Of a stretch of DNA of 64,000 nt, positions 1-8,271 are shown piece by piece. A program made the translations under genes and the position numbers. The stretch lies in NCBI GenBank assembly GCA_964609245.1, contig CAZSSB010000001.1:1-64000 (forward strand), written 5' to 3'. The stretch is from JAFGCY01 sp964609245 (GTDB lineage: Bacteria > 4484-113 > JAFGCY01). Numbering within the stretch: the stretch's first letter is position 1; each line of letters opens with the position of its first letter. The notes beneath the pieces are model-generated. The model did not search any database and was not told the origin of the DNA. It saw nothing but the letters and a program-made list of their open reading frames with translations.

Positions 1-1
1 G

Positions 2-1111
2 GTGCGCGGCACCGTCCAGGCCGATATCCTCAAGGAGGACCAGGGCCAGAACACCTGCATCTTTAGCACCGAGTTCGCGCTGAGGATGATGGGCGACGTC
101 CAGCAGTACTTCACCGACCACGACGTGCGCAACTACTACAGCGTCTCGATCAGCGGCTACCACATCGCCGAGGCGGGCGCCAACCCGATCCACCAGCTGG
201 CGTTTACGCTGGCCAACGGGTTCACCTATGTCGAGTACTACCTCAACCGCGGGATGGACATCGACAGCTTCGCGCCGAACCTGAGCTTCTTCTTCTCAAA
301 CGGCATGGACGCCGAGTACAGCGTGATCGGCCGGGTGGCGCGCCGGATCTGGAGCGTGGCGCTGAGTCGCAAGTACGGCGCCGGCCAGCGCGGGCAGCTG
401 CTGAAGTACCACATCCAGACCAGCGGGCGCAGCCTGCACGCCCAGGAGATCGAGTTCAACGACATCCGCACCACCCTGCAGGCGCTGCTGGCCACCTTCG
501 ACAACGCCCAGAGCCTGCACACCAACGCCTACGACGAGGCGATCACCACGCCGACGGAAGAGAGCGTGCGGCGCGCGCTGGCGATCCAGCTGATCATCAA
601 CCGTGAGTTCGGGCTGACGTTCTGCGAGAACGCCACTCAGGGCAGCTTCATCATCGAGGAGCTGACCGACCTGGTGGAGGAGGCGGTGCTCAGCGAGTTC
701 GACCGCTTAAGCGAGCGCGGCGGGGTGCTGGGCGCGATGGAGCTGCAGTACCAGCGCGGGGTGATCCAGGACGATTCGATGAAGTACGAGCACATGAAGC
801 ACGACGGCAGCCTGCCGCTGATCGGGGTGAACACCTTCCTGCCCCGCGACCCGGCCGAGGCCAGCACCCCGCGCGAGATCGCCCTGACCCGCGCCACCAT
901 CGCGGAGAAGGACGAGTGCATCCGCCGGCTGGCGGACTTCCACGGCCGCCACGCCGATGAGTGCCCGCGGGCGATCGCGGCGCTCAAGGAAGCGGCGCTC
1001 AGCGGCGGCAACATCTTCGCCGAGCTGATGGAAACGGTCCAGCACGCCAGCCTCGGCCAGATCACGCACGCGCTGTACGAGGTCGGCGGAGAGTACAGAA
1101 GGAACATCTAG
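2..1111 (+). CDS. icmF: Fused isobutyryl-CoA mutase (IcmF-type), C-terminal part, 5' truncated by window
   Basis: This is the substrate-binding mutase domain of an adenosylcobalamin-dependent acyl-CoA mutase, which interconverts isobutyryl-CoA and n-butyryl-CoA. The reading frame is open from the first bases, so the start lies outside the window; 369 residues are visible. Diagnostic stretches are SISGYHIAEAGANP, FAPNLSFFFSNGMD, YHIQTSGRSLHAQE, NDIRTTLQAL and SLHTNAYDEA, and the end LYEVGGEYRRNI matches the usual IcmF C-terminus. IcmF proteins also carry a B12-binding domain and a MeaB-like GTPase domain at the N-terminus, which would lie upstream and cannot be seen. The acyl-CoA dehydrogenase about 1 kb downstream fits branched-chain amino acid or short-chain acyl-CoA catabolism. 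A stand-alone methylmalonyl-CoA mutase subunit is less likely on motif wording. Confidence 0.85.
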   Translation: MRGTVQADILKEDQGQNTCIFSTEFALRMMGDVQQYFTDHDVRNYYSVSISGYHIAEAGANPIHQLAFTLANGFTYVEYYLNRGMDIDSFAPNLSFFFSNGMDAEYSVIGRVARRIWSVALSRKYGAGQRGQLLKYHIQTSGRSLHAQEIEFNDIRTTLQALLATFDNAQSLHTNAYDEAITTPTEESVRRALAIQLIINREFGLTFCENATQGSFIIEELTDLVEEAVLSEFDRLSERGGVLGAMELQYQRGVIQDDSMKYEHMKHDGSLPLIGVNTFLPRDPAEASTPREIALTRATIAEKDECIRRLADFHGRHADECPRAIAALKEAALSGGNIFAELMETVQHASLGQITHALYEVGGEYRRNI

Positions 1112-1146
1112 CGCGGGATCGCCCTGGGAGCGCCGGCATCTTGCCG

Positions 1147-1189
1147 CCTGGGAGCGCTGGCTTCCAGCCGGCATCTTAGATTCGATTAG
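1147..1189. repeat. REP-like repeat, left of the transposase
   Basis: A 43-bp element with the inverted core GGCTTCCAGCC. It matches 1873-1915 on the other side of the transposase gene in the same orientation, with 38 of 43 positions identical by hand alignment. A related inverted-orientation fragment lies at about 1836-1858. Such palindromes typically accompany REP-associated transposases. Confidence 0.75.
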
Positions 1190-1216
1190 CCGGGCCAGGT
1201 GCCCGCTTAGCACCGC

Positions 1217-1816
1217 TCAGCTCTGCGTTCGCAACCCGGCGCTGCTATAGGGCCACAGCTCGGGCCGCCCCGCCAGCCCGGCCCGGACGGGATTGCTCTC
1301 CACGTACTGCACGGCGTTGCGGTAGTGCCGCTCGTTGCGGATGAAGCGGTCGAAGTATTCGCGCTGCCAGAACCTCCCGCTGCGCCTCAGCAGTTTGTTC
1401 CCCTGGTTGGCGATGTACGATTTCCAGGAGTGAACGACCTTGGGCAGCGGGCAGCCCGCCAGGAACTGCGCCAGCACGTGCAGGTGGTTGGGCATCACCA
1501 CCCACGCCAGCAGCCGGTAGCGCTCGCCGTCGAAGTGCAGCAGCGTCTCCTGCGCCAGCCGGGCCACGCGCGGGTCGCGCAGGTAGCAGGCGCCGTGACC
1601 GGCATCGAGATAGCGCTCCAGGGCCTCGCGGCGCTGTCCGTCGGTGAGGCGCAGCCGCGGGTTCTTCAGCTCCGCGATTTTGATTGCCGGCAGCGAGTCG
1701 TGGAGGCGAAAGGTCAGCAGCTGGAACAGGCCGGGCTCGTCGTAGTGCGGCAGATACCCCCGCGAGCGCCACACCTTAGCTGCGTCGCCGTTCGATGCAG
1801 CATCAGTATCGGTCAT
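1217..1816 (-). CDS. REP-associated tyrosine transposase (Y1/HUH family)
   Basis: A single-strand DNA transposase-like nuclease of the TnpA-REP family, 199 residues. The metal-binding HUH motif is visible in MPNHLHVL, and the C-terminal helix carries YVESNPVRAGL, where the family keeps its catalytic tyrosine region. The ATG at 1816 (MTDTDAASN) is preferred; the frame stays open further upstream but only through repeat sequence. The gene sits between 43-bp direct repeats (1147-1189 and 1873-1915), the usual arrangement for these domesticated enzymes and the palindromes they maintain. It looks intact. It separates icmF from the acyl-CoA dehydrogenase gene and lies on the opposite strand, so it probably inserted between them. 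Confidence 0.85.
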   Translation of the reverse strand: MTDTDAASNGDAAKVWRSRGYLPHYDEPGLFQLLTFRLHDSLPAIKIAELKNPRLRLTDGQRREALERYLDAGHGACYLRDPRVARLAQETLLHFDGERYRLLAWVVMPNHLHVLAQFLAGCPLPKVVHSWKSYIANQGNKLLRRSGRFWQREYFDRFIRNERHYRNAVQYVESNPVRAGLAGRPELWPYSSAGLRTQS

Positions 1817-1872
1817 TGGACCGAGAATACAACAAGAGCCGGCAGGATGCCAGCGCTCCCAGGACCGAACCG

Positions 1873-1915
1873 CCTGGGAGTACCGGCTTCCAGCCGGCAT
1901 CTTCGATTCGATCAG
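1873..1915. repeat. REP-like repeat, right of the transposase
   Basis: Partner of the repeat at 1147-1189, same orientation, five mismatches in 43 bp. It carries the palindromic core CCGGCTTCCAGCCGG. The two copies bracket the HUH transposase gene. Confidence 0.75.
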
Positions 1916-2131
1916 TCCGCTGGCGCGGCCACCTAGCGGGCCGGGGCGGACGGCGCGGTGTAAAATGGGGTCATTATTTCGCCGCAAGTGAGGGGCTGAG
2001 CTTGGCGGATCCCATCGTATTAGTGACGCGCTGCGCCATGGCGGCGGCGGTCACCAGCGTCCCGCTTGCATCCCGGATGCGGGCCTGCGCATCACACAGC
2101 GCCATTACAGCAAAGACTGGAGGAAGGGAAG

Positions 2132-3310
2132 ATGCACTTCGAACTGACTGAAGAACAGAACATGATCCGCGAGACGGTGCGTGAGTTCGCGGAGAACGAG
2201 CTGGCTCCGGGCGCGCTGGAGCGCGACGAGACCAAGACCCAGGCGCTGGAGCAGTGGAAGCAGTTCTGCGAACTGGGCTTCGGCGGGATGACGATCGAGG
2301 AGGAGTACGGCGGCACGCCGCTGGACGCGATCAGCGAGGCGATCGTGATCGAGGAGCTCAGCCGCGTCGACTCCGGCTTCAGCGTGCTGGTCGCCGTCCA
2401 CAGCGGCCTGACCGGCGCGACGCTGACCACCTGGGGCACGCCGGAGCAGAAGCAGCAGATCTGCACCAGGATGGCCAGCGGCGAGTGGCTGGCGGCCTAC
2501 AGTCTCAGCGAGGCCGGCGCCGGCAGCGACGCCGCCGCACTCAGCTGCGCGGCCAGGCTCGACGGCGACGACTGGGTGCTGAGCGGCACCAAGATGTGGG
2601 TTACCAACGGTGGCAACGCCGACATGTACATCATCTTCGCCCGCAGCCACCCCGACGCCGAGAAGAAGAGCAAGCAGGTCAGCGCCTTCATCGTGCCGCG
2701 CGCCAGCGACGGCCTGACCGTCTCCAAGCTGGAGAACAAGCTGGGCATCCGTGCCAGCGACACCGCGGAGATCGTGCTGGAGAACGTCCGCGTCCCGCGC
2801 GGGATGGTACTCGGCGGCGAGGGCAACGGTTTCAAGGTGGCGTTCAACGCGCTGGACGTCAGCCGCATCGGCATCGCCGCCCAGGCGCTGGGCATCGCCC
2901 AGGGCGCCTTCGACTTCGCCCTCAAGTACGCCCAGGAGCGCGAGACCTTCGGCAAGCCGATCATCAACCACCAGAGCGTCGCCAACTACCTGGCCGACAT
3001 GGCAACGCGGATCGAGGCGGCGCGCTTCTTGGTCTACCACGCGGCGTGGATGAAGGAGCAGGGGCAGGTGCACACCAAGGAGAGCGCGATGGCCAAGCTG
3101 TTCGCCGGCGACACCGCGATGTGGGTCGCCGACCGCGCGGTGCAGATCCTCGGCGGCTACGGCTACACCAAGGACTTCCCGGTCGAGCGCTACTTCCGCG
3201 ACGCCAAGATCACGCAGATCTATGAGGGCACCCAGGAGATGCAGCGGGTGGTGATCGCCCGCGCGCTGATGGGCACCGTCAAGGGCGTCGCCGCCAAGCA
3301 CGCCGGGTAG
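2132..3310 (+). CDS. Acyl-CoA dehydrogenase (short-chain type)
   Basis: An FAD-dependent acyl-CoA dehydrogenase, 392 residues, which oxidises acyl-CoA to the trans-2-enoyl-CoA and passes electrons to an electron-transfer flavoprotein. The ATG at 2132 is chosen because AGGAAGGGA lies just upstream and MHFELTEEQ is the typical family N-terminus; the longer frame from 2066 is not needed. The family signature LSEAGAGSDAAAL is present, and Glu365 in IYEGTQE is the expected catalytic base of the short- and medium-chain group. The C-terminus GGYGYTKDFPVERYFRDAK is standard. With icmF upstream it suggests isobutyryl/butyryl-CoA metabolism. Exact substrate length cannot be read from the sequence. Confidence 0.93.
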   Translation: MHFELTEEQNMIRETVREFAENELAPGALERDETKTQALEQWKQFCELGFGGMTIEEEYGGTPLDAISEAIVIEELSRVDSGFSVLVAVHSGLTGATLTTWGTPEQKQQICTRMASGEWLAAYSLSEAGAGSDAAALSCAARLDGDDWVLSGTKMWVTNGGNADMYIIFARSHPDAEKKSKQVSAFIVPRASDGLTVSKLENKLGIRASDTAEIVLENVRVPRGMVLGGEGNGFKVAFNALDVSRIGIAAQALGIAQGAFDFALKYAQERETFGKPIINHQSVANYLADMATRIEAARFLVYHAAWMKEQGQVHTKESAMAKLFAGDTAMWVADRAVQILGGYGYTKDFPVERYFRDAKITQIYEGTQEMQRVVIARALMGTVKGVAAKHAG

Positions 3311-3367
3311 GCGCGCTATACTCAGTGGGGACAAGCTGCTGGGCTCGAGCCGAAAGGGAGGCATGCG

Positions 3368-3721
3368 ATGGCGAGCAAGGCTGCGGCGGCCCGCCGGCGG
3401 ATCGGCGTGCTGCGCTGGGTGGCGCGGATACTGCTGATCGTCTGGGCGGTCTACTGGGTTTATCTGGCGTTTACCGGTGGCCACGGCGTGGTGCCGGTGA
3501 TCTACATGGTGCTGGTGGTGGCGATCCTGGGGCTGACCTGGCGCCAGGAGCTGACCGGCGGAGTGATGCTGATCCTGCAGGTGATCTTCGCCTGGAGCAC
3601 GCTGGGCGGGATGCGCTTCGAGCTGAGCCAGTTCCAGCTCCTGATGATCATCCCGCCGCTGCTGGTCGGCATCCTGCTGATCCTGTGCTGGTGGGCGGTG
3701 CGCAACCCGCCGGCGGAGTAG
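3368..3721 (+). CDS. Small integral membrane protein, unknown function
   Basis: A 117-residue hydrophobic protein with a basic N-terminus (MASKAAAARRR) and about four membrane segments, roughly at residues 17-36, 40-58, 63-80 and 89-108. A good ribosome site, AAAGGGAGG, precedes the ATG at 3368. It follows the acyl-CoA dehydrogenase gene by 57 bases on the same strand, with a TATACT hexamer at 3317-3322 that could give it its own promoter. I recognise no catalytic motif and give no function. The positive-inside rule suggests a cytoplasmic N-terminus. Confidence 0.7.
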   Translation: MASKAAAARRRIGVLRWVARILLIVWAVYWVYLAFTGGHGVVPVIYMVLVVAILGLTWRQELTGGVMLILQVIFAWSTLGGMRFELSQFQLLMIIPPLLVGILLILCWWAVRNPPAE

Positions 3722-3743
3722 CGGGGCCGGGCAGGGCGCGGCG

Positions 3744-4670
3744 TCAGTTTGTATCGCGCGACGCGCGGTAGTAGTCGCGGCCGTCGCGGCTGGTGCGCTC
3801 GATGGCTCCCTCGGTGGCCAGCTCCTCCAGGTACTTGATCACCTCGTTGACGTGCAGCCCCAGGGCGCCGGCGATGTCGCCCGTCGTGCAGGGCCGACGC
3901 TGAAGCATGGTCAGGATTTCCTGGCGGCCGGCGGCGAACTCCGGCAGTTCGTGCACCGCGCGGAAGTCGGCGGTCACTTCCGCGGGGGGGTCGAAGCGCG
4001 GGGCCAGCGCGTCCAGCTCCGCGGCCGTCACCGCGCGGGCGTACTCCTCCGCCGGCGGGCGCACGGCGGTATTGAGCTGGATGCGGTCCGGCCCGATGCG
4101 CCGCGCGGCGTCGATCAGGCTGGTCAGCTGCGACTCGCCGGTGTTGAGGCCCGCCACCAGGAAGACCTCCAGCCAGTACTGGCCACTTGTTTCGCGCCGC
4201 ATCTCGATCAGGCCGTCGAGCATCTGCTCGAAGCTGAGCGAAGGATCGGGCCGGTTGATTGCCTGGAAGGTCTCCTCGTCGCCGGCGTCCAGCGAGGGAA
4301 TCAGCAGGTCGGCGGGCGCCAGTTCGGCGCGCAGCTCGGGCTGCCAGAGCAGCGAGCCGTTGGTCAGCACCGCCACGGGAATATCCGTCAGCCGCTTGAT
4401 CGCGCCGATCAGCTCGCCGGTGCCGGAGTGCAGGGTCGGCTCGCCCGAGCCGCTGAGGGTGATGTAGTCCGGCCGGCTGGCCAGCTTCTGCTTAAGCTCG
4501 GCCAGCACCGGCGCCAGCGGCACCCACTCGCGGCGCTCGCAGGTGCGCTCCGTGGTGCGGCCCAGCTGGCAGTAGATGCAGTCGTAGCTGCAGGTTTTGA
4601 ACGGCACCAGGTCGACGCCCAGCGAGCGGCCGAGCCGGCGCGAGGGCACGGGTCCAAAGACATGGGGCAT
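3744..4670 (-). CDS. Radical SAM protein (COG0731-like) with C-terminal winged helix
   Basis: A 308-residue radical SAM enzyme. The cluster motif is CSYDCIYC near residue 25, followed by the glycine-rich SGSGEPTLH that contacts S-adenosylmethionine. MPHVFGPVPSRRLGRSLGVD is the characteristic N-terminus of the group annotated as tRNA-wyosine-like or uncharacterised radical SAM proteins in bacteria. After the barrel, about residues 235-300 form a winged-helix-like domain (ALGLHVNEVIKYLEELATEGAIER). The ATG at 4670 is chosen over a longer frame from 4754, whose extra residues come from repeat sequence. The substrate is unknown; bacteria lack wyosine, so the family name should not be taken as function. 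It faces the preceding membrane protein gene tail to tail. Confidence 0.85.
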   Translation of the reverse strand: MPHVFGPVPSRRLGRSLGVDLVPFKTCSYDCIYCQLGRTTERTCERREWVPLAPVLAELKQKLASRPDYITLSGSGEPTLHSGTGELIGAIKRLTDIPVAVLTNGSLLWQPELRAELAPADLLIPSLDAGDEETFQAINRPDPSLSFEQMLDGLIEMRRETSGQYWLEVFLVAGLNTGESQLTSLIDAARRIGPDRIQLNTAVRPPAEEYARAVTAAELDALAPRFDPPAEVTADFRAVHELPEFAAGRQEILTMLQRRPCTTGDIAGALGLHVNEVIKYLEELATEGAIERTSRDGRDYYRASRDTN

Positions 4671-5703
4671 ATAAGTAGGATAACAGCAGACCGGCGTCCC
4701 GCCACGGCGGGGTCGGCCCCTGCGCCCGGTAGGCGGGGTTTCAACCCCGCGCACCCACGGTGGGTTAGGCTAAGGTCGGCGGGTTGAAACCCGCCGCTAC
4801 CACTCAATTGGGATCGGGGGGTAGCGGGGATGCCGGCAACCCCGCCGAGGCGCGGCAGCGCTCCCAGGCGCCGCTACGGAGCGCGGACGTCCCGTCCGCC
4901 CCCCGGTAGCCGCGCAGCTTCTGCGCGGCCCACGGGAGTGCGCGGATAAGATCCGCGCCTGCCAAACTCCGATCACTGACCACTGATCCCTGATCCCTGA
5001 CCCCTGTAACCTGTCCACCATCCCAATCCCCCCTTACCGCTTACGCTTACGGCTCACCACTTCTCGTCCCCTGTCCCCTGTTCCCTGTAACCTGTAACCT
5101 GTAACCTTGCCCCCCTCATCCCCCCGCCAGGCCACGATAGCCAGCTTGCGGTCCACGTCCAAATGTGGTACTATACAGGTGTATAGGTCTGCGCGACGCA
5201 GGCGGTGGTGCATGCCCGGTGACGGATTAGCAGTGGCGACCGGGGCGCACCGCCGGCGGCAACTTGAAAACCGAAACGTGAGCGCGCCGCGCTTCGGCGA
5301 AGCCTGCCACTTGAACTCACCACCTGAACCTACTACTTGAACTCCCGCCAGTTCCGCCGCCCCGCGTTGCTGCTTATCATCGCCGCTTGGCGGTGAATGG
5401 CGGGCTGGATGCCCGCACTACTGATCCCGCCGCAGGCGGGACTGACGGCTGACAGCCGAGGGCCCTGATTAATTAGCGGTACTTAACATCTAACCCATGA
5501 CGCTCAGATTCCTCCCGCCGGGGCGCCGCGGCGTGCCCTACAACTTGTACTTACCACTTGAGCATACCGCTTGAACTGCCGCCAGTTATTAGCGGCACTT
5601 AACATCTGAGCTTTGCCACTCAGATTTCCTCCCGCGGAAGACCACCGCGCGGCCTACCACTTGAACTACTACTTGAACTTACTACTTGAACTGCCGCGAA
5701 TTT
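4671..5703. repeat. One-kilobase gene-free spacer built of palindromes and short repeats
   Basis: No convincing gene. From 4725 to about 4960 there is a string of different hairpins, for example GCGGGGTTTCAACCCCGC and GGCGGGTTGAAACCCGCC. From about 4965 to 5106 come short C-rich repeats of the type CTGATCC/CTGTAAC, including three exact copies of CCTGTAA at 5084-5104. A perfect 7-bp inverted repeat (CTATACA-GG-TGTATAG) lies at 5171-5186. From about 5310 the motif ACTTGAAC recurs, together with three copies of a stem-loop unit (see separate entry). The reading frames in this stretch are short and low in complexity. Confidence 0.7.
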
Positions 5704-5745
5704 TTAGCGGCGCTTAACATCTGAGTCGCGCGGCTCAGATACCTG
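5473..5745. repeat. Three-copy stem-loop repeat with ACTTGAAC iterations
   Basis: Copies start at about 5473, 5588 and 5703. Each has the form TTAGCGGNRCTTAACATCT followed by a short loop and CTCAGAT, so ATCTGAG and CTCAGAT can pair in copies 2 and 3; copy 1 is imperfect. Before copies 2 and 3 the 8-mer ACTTGAAC occurs several times at roughly 12-base spacing. The third copy runs into the 3' end of the cation efflux gene and provides its last codons and stop. Confidence 0.65.
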
Positions 5746-6714
5746 CCCGCCGGGCTGCTCCCCACGTTGCGGCCGTGCCCAGGACTCGGCCTCGACGAAC
5801 ACGCGCTTGACGGCCGGGTGCGCCGCCTTGATCTGGCGGTCCAGCTGCGCCACGATCCGCTCGATGTCCACCGCCGTAGCCTCGTCCTGGAACTCCACGC
5901 TGAGGTTGACCAGGATATAGCGCGGCCCCATGTGCATCGTCAGCACCTCGTTGGTGCGCAGGATCTCGGGGAAGGCCAGGGCCAGCTTGCGGATGGAGCG
6001 GACCACCTCGCGGTTGGCGCTCTCGCCGATCAGCAGGCCCTGGGTCTCCCAGGCCAGCCAGGCGGCGGTCAGCGCCAGGATCAGGCCGATCAGGATCGAG
6101 GCGACCGCGTCATAGACGTGGCTGCCGGTCAGCGCGGTTAGCCAGACGCCGGCGAAGGCCGCCACGATGCCCAGCATCGCGGCGCTGTCCTCGAACAGCA
6201 CCACGAACAGCGAGGGGTCCTTGCCGTGCCGGATCGCCGCCAGATAGCCCCGCCGGCCCCTGGCCTTGTTGAACTCGCGGTACGCCATGTACCAGGCGAC
6301 GCCTTCGAACAGCAGTGCCAGGCCCAGCACAATGTAGTTGATGTGGGGCGCGGTCAGCTCGGCCGGGTGCATCAGGTGCTGGATGCCCTCGTAGAGCGAG
6401 ATGCCCGCGCCGACCGAGAAGATCAGGATCGCCACCACGAAGCTCCAGAAGTAGATCTCCTTGCCGTAGCCGAAGGGGAAGTCCTCGTCGGCCGGGCGGC
6501 GGGCCCGCCTGAGGCCGTGGAGCAGCAGCAGCTGGTTGCCGGTGTCGACGGTGGAGTGGATGCCCTCGCTGAGCATCGCGGAGCTGCCCGTCAGCGCCGC
6601 GGCGATGAACTTGGTGATCGCGATCAGCGTGTTGCCCGCCAGCGCGGCGTAGATCACCTTCTTTGAGGCGTGCTCCGTATGCCCGGTGGTCTGGTGCCTG
6701 CCGCTGGTCGCCAT
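5704..6714 (-). CDS. Cation diffusion facilitator family transporter
   Basis: A 336-residue inner-membrane antiporter expected to export Zn2+ or another divalent metal in exchange for protons. Six membrane segments are visible, beginning with VIYAALAGNTLIAITKFIAA, and metal-site residues appear in SEGIHSTVDTGNQ and FEDSAAMLG. The C-terminal cytoplasmic domain follows from about residue 240 (MHMGPRYILVNLSVEFQD). The segment FGYGKEIYFWSFVVAI matches the SLC30A9/COG0053 branch. The ATG at 6714 begins MATSGRHQTTGHTEH, a His-containing N-terminus. The last residues (about EPRDSDVKRR) are encoded by the third copy of an intergenic stem-loop repeat, so the original end may have been replaced. Confidence 0.88.
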   Translation of the reverse strand: MATSGRHQTTGHTEHASKKVIYAALAGNTLIAITKFIAAALTGSSAMLSEGIHSTVDTGNQLLLLHGLRRARRPADEDFPFGYGKEIYFWSFVVAILIFSVGAGISLYEGIQHLMHPAELTAPHINYIVLGLALLFEGVAWYMAYREFNKARGRRGYLAAIRHGKDPSLFVVLFEDSAAMLGIVAAFAGVWLTALTGSHVYDAVASILIGLILALTAAWLAWETQGLLIGESANREVVRSIRKLALAFPEILRTNEVLTMHMGPRYILVNLSVEFQDEATAVDIERIVAQLDRQIKAAHPAVKRVFVEAESWARPQRGEQPGGQVSEPRDSDVKRR

Positions 6715-6796
6715 ATTGTCACGCTTGCCCGCGAACCCCGCTGGACAGGGCGCATTGTAATGGATGCGGCGGATCGCGCGTAAGCCCGCTGGGCGG

Positions 6797-7771
6797 CTAG
6801 CCGGCGGCGGCGTCTCGGACGATCCGCCGCAGTTGGTCCAGGTCGGCGGCGGCCATCAGCCGCGCGCGCAGCCCGGCCGCGCCGTCAAAGCCGCAGACGT
6901 AGGCCTTGAAGTGCTTGCGCATCAACTCCAGCGGCTTGATCCCGCCGAACAGCCTGACGTACAGCTCAGTGTGCTCCAGCATCACTTCGAGGACGCGTGA
7001 CAGCGGCTGGTCGTCGCGGCCCGAGTCGCGGTTGAAGAACCAGGGGTTGCCGGTGATGCTGCGGCCGACCATCACGCCGTCGCAGCCCGTCTGCTCCGCC
7101 CAGGCGTAGGCCTCGTGAAGGCTTTGCACATCGCCGTTGCCGATGATCAGCGGGCGCCGGTCGCGCTCCGGCTGCAGCTCAGTGGCCAGCTCAACGGCGC
7201 GCTCGATGACGCTCCAGCGGGCCGGGGACTTGAAGGCCTCGGCTCTGGTGCGGGCGTGCAGTGTGATCGCCGCCGGCCGGACGCCGAGCAGGCAGGCCAG
7301 CCAGGACTCGATCTCGTTGGCGCGGTAGCCGATGCGTGTCTTGACGCTCACGGGCAGCTCGCCGGCTCCGGCCTGGGCGGCGGCGATGATCTCCCGCGCC
7401 CGGCCATGGTCCCGAATCAGGGCCGAGCCGCCCTCGCGCTGCTCGACCTTCTTGGCCGGGCAGCCCATGTTGATGTCGACGCCGTCGAAGCCCAGTTCGG
7501 CCACAAAGCGCGCCGCCCCCTCAAAGCTGCGGGGGTTGCCGCCGTAGAGCTGGGCGACGATCGGGCGCTCGGCGGCGGTCTTCCAGAGCAGATGGGCCAG
7601 GTTGTCGCGGCCGGCGGAATCCAGCCCGTCGGCGGGAACGAAGCCCGTGTACATCACGTCCGGCTTGCCGTAGCGGGCGATGATGCGGCGATAGGCCGCG
7701 TCGGTGATCCCCGACATCGGTGCCAGCGCCGTGAACGGGCGCGCGAGCTGTCTCCAGAAACCGAATTGCAT
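6797..7771 (-). CDS. dus: tRNA-dihydrouridine synthase
   Basis: An FMN enzyme that reduces uridine to dihydrouridine in the D-loop of tRNA, 324 residues from the ATG at 7771. It has the Dus pattern: LAPMSGITDAAYR at the N-terminus, then INMGCPAKKV with Cys104 as the expected proton donor, then VKTRIGY, LHART and IGNGDV in the barrel, and GVMVGRSITGNPW near the phosphate site. A frame from 7828 exists, but its extra codons overlap the operator region of the divergent blaI gene, so 7771 is preferred. The gene is divergent from blaI. Which of the DusA/B/C positions it modifies cannot be decided here; the MGCP wording is closest to DusB. Confidence 0.92.
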   Translation of the reverse strand: MQFGFWRQLARPFTALAPMSGITDAAYRRIIARYGKPDVMYTGFVPADGLDSAGRDNLAHLLWKTAAERPIVAQLYGGNPRSFEGAARFVAELGFDGVDINMGCPAKKVEQREGGSALIRDHGRAREIIAAAQAGAGELPVSVKTRIGYRANEIESWLACLLGVRPAAITLHARTRAEAFKSPARWSVIERAVELATELQPERDRRPLIIGNGDVQSLHEAYAWAEQTGCDGVMVGRSITGNPWFFNRDSGRDDQPLSRVLEVMLEHTELYVRLFGGIKPLELMRKHFKAYVCGFDGAAGLRARLMAAADLDQLRRIVRDAAAG

Positions 7772-7812
7772 GATTGCCGCCGCGGGCAGGATGTTAGCAT
7801 GGTGCCGTCCAC

Positions 7813-7841
7813 TTGACATGCACGACACTCTGTCGTATACT
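7813..7841 (+). promoter_or_regulatory. Sigma-70-like promoter of the blaI-blaR operon
   Basis: TTGACA at 7813-7818 and TATACT at 7836-7841, separated by exactly 17 bases, a near-perfect housekeeping promoter. Both palindromic operators overlap or abut it. Confidence 0.85.
7822..7836. promoter_or_regulatory. BlaI operator 1
   Basis: ACGACA-CTC-TGTCGT, six-base arms with a three-base spacer, lying between the -35 and -10 hexamers. The arrangement resembles BlaI/MecI operators, in which dimers bind two neighbouring palindromes. Confidence 0.75.
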
Positions 7842-7859
7842 TACGACACGATGTCGTAA
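7841..7859. promoter_or_regulatory. BlaI operator 2
   Basis: TTACGACA-CGA-TGTCGTAA, a perfect eight-base inverted repeat with a three-base spacer, starting on the last base of the -10 hexamer. It shares the core ACGACA-N3-TGTCGT with operator 1; the centres are 21 bp apart, about two helical turns. Confidence 0.8.
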
Positions 7860-7884
7860 TGTTGCTGTACAGCGAGGAGGCCGG

Positions 7885-8271
7885 ATGAAACCACCGTCAT
7901 TGGCCAACGCGGAACTGGCCGTCATGGAGCTGCTCTGGCAAGAGGGGCAGCTGACGGCGCGGCAGGTGCGGGAGCAGCTCTACCCGAATTCGACTCGGGC
8001 GCAGCACGGGACTGTGCAGCGGCTGCTGCAGCGCCTGGAGGACAAGGGCTGCGTGAGGCGTGACCGTGGCCAGGCGGTGAACCTGTTTTCCGCCGTCCTG
8101 TCGCGCCGGGCCTATGCCGGGCAGCAGCTCGAGGCGTTGGCCGCCAAGCTGACGGCAGGCTCGATCGCACCCCTGATCACCCACCTGGTCGAGGAGAACA
8201 AGATCTCCCACGACGAGATTGAGCAGATTCGGGCCATCCTGGATGAGCAGGATGAAGGAGAGCGGTCATGA
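7885..8271 (+). CDS. blaI: BlaI/MecI/CopY-family transcriptional repressor
   Basis: A 128-residue repressor. Residues 1-70 form the winged helix (NAELAVMELLWQEGQLTARQ, then the recognition region THGTVQRLLQRLEDKG-like around residues 45-65), and residues 75-125 form the dimerisation helices. The site AGCGAGGAGG precedes the ATG at 7885. The stop overlaps the start of the downstream M56 protease gene by four bases (ATGA), so the two are translationally coupled. Two matching palindromes sit in its own promoter, which implies autoregulation relieved when the membrane protease cleaves the repressor, as in BlaR1/BlaI. No beta-lactamase lies nearby, so the regulated response is unknown. Confidence 0.9.
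   Translation: MKPPSLANAELAVMELLWQEGQLTARQVREQLYPNSTRAQHGTVQRLLQRLEDKGCVRRDRGQAVNLFSAVLSRRAYAGQQLEALAAKLTAGSIAPLITHLVEENKISHDEIEQIRAILDEQDEGERS

Noticed and set aside
2105..3484. A 459-residue frame on the minus strand opposite the acyl-CoA dehydrogenase gene
   Set aside because: It lies antisense to a clear gene, is rich in Arg/Ala/Gly/His/Asp as GC-rich shadows are, and has no family motif or ribosome site.
5084..5104. Telomere-like or replication-origin iterons (three CCTGTAA copies)
   Set aside because: Too few copies, no DnaA boxes or AT-rich unwinding region, and embedded in other C-rich low-complexity DNA.
5107..5340. A 77-residue plus-strand frame in the repeat spacer
   Set aside because: Composed of repeat-derived codons, with no ribosome site and no family resemblance.
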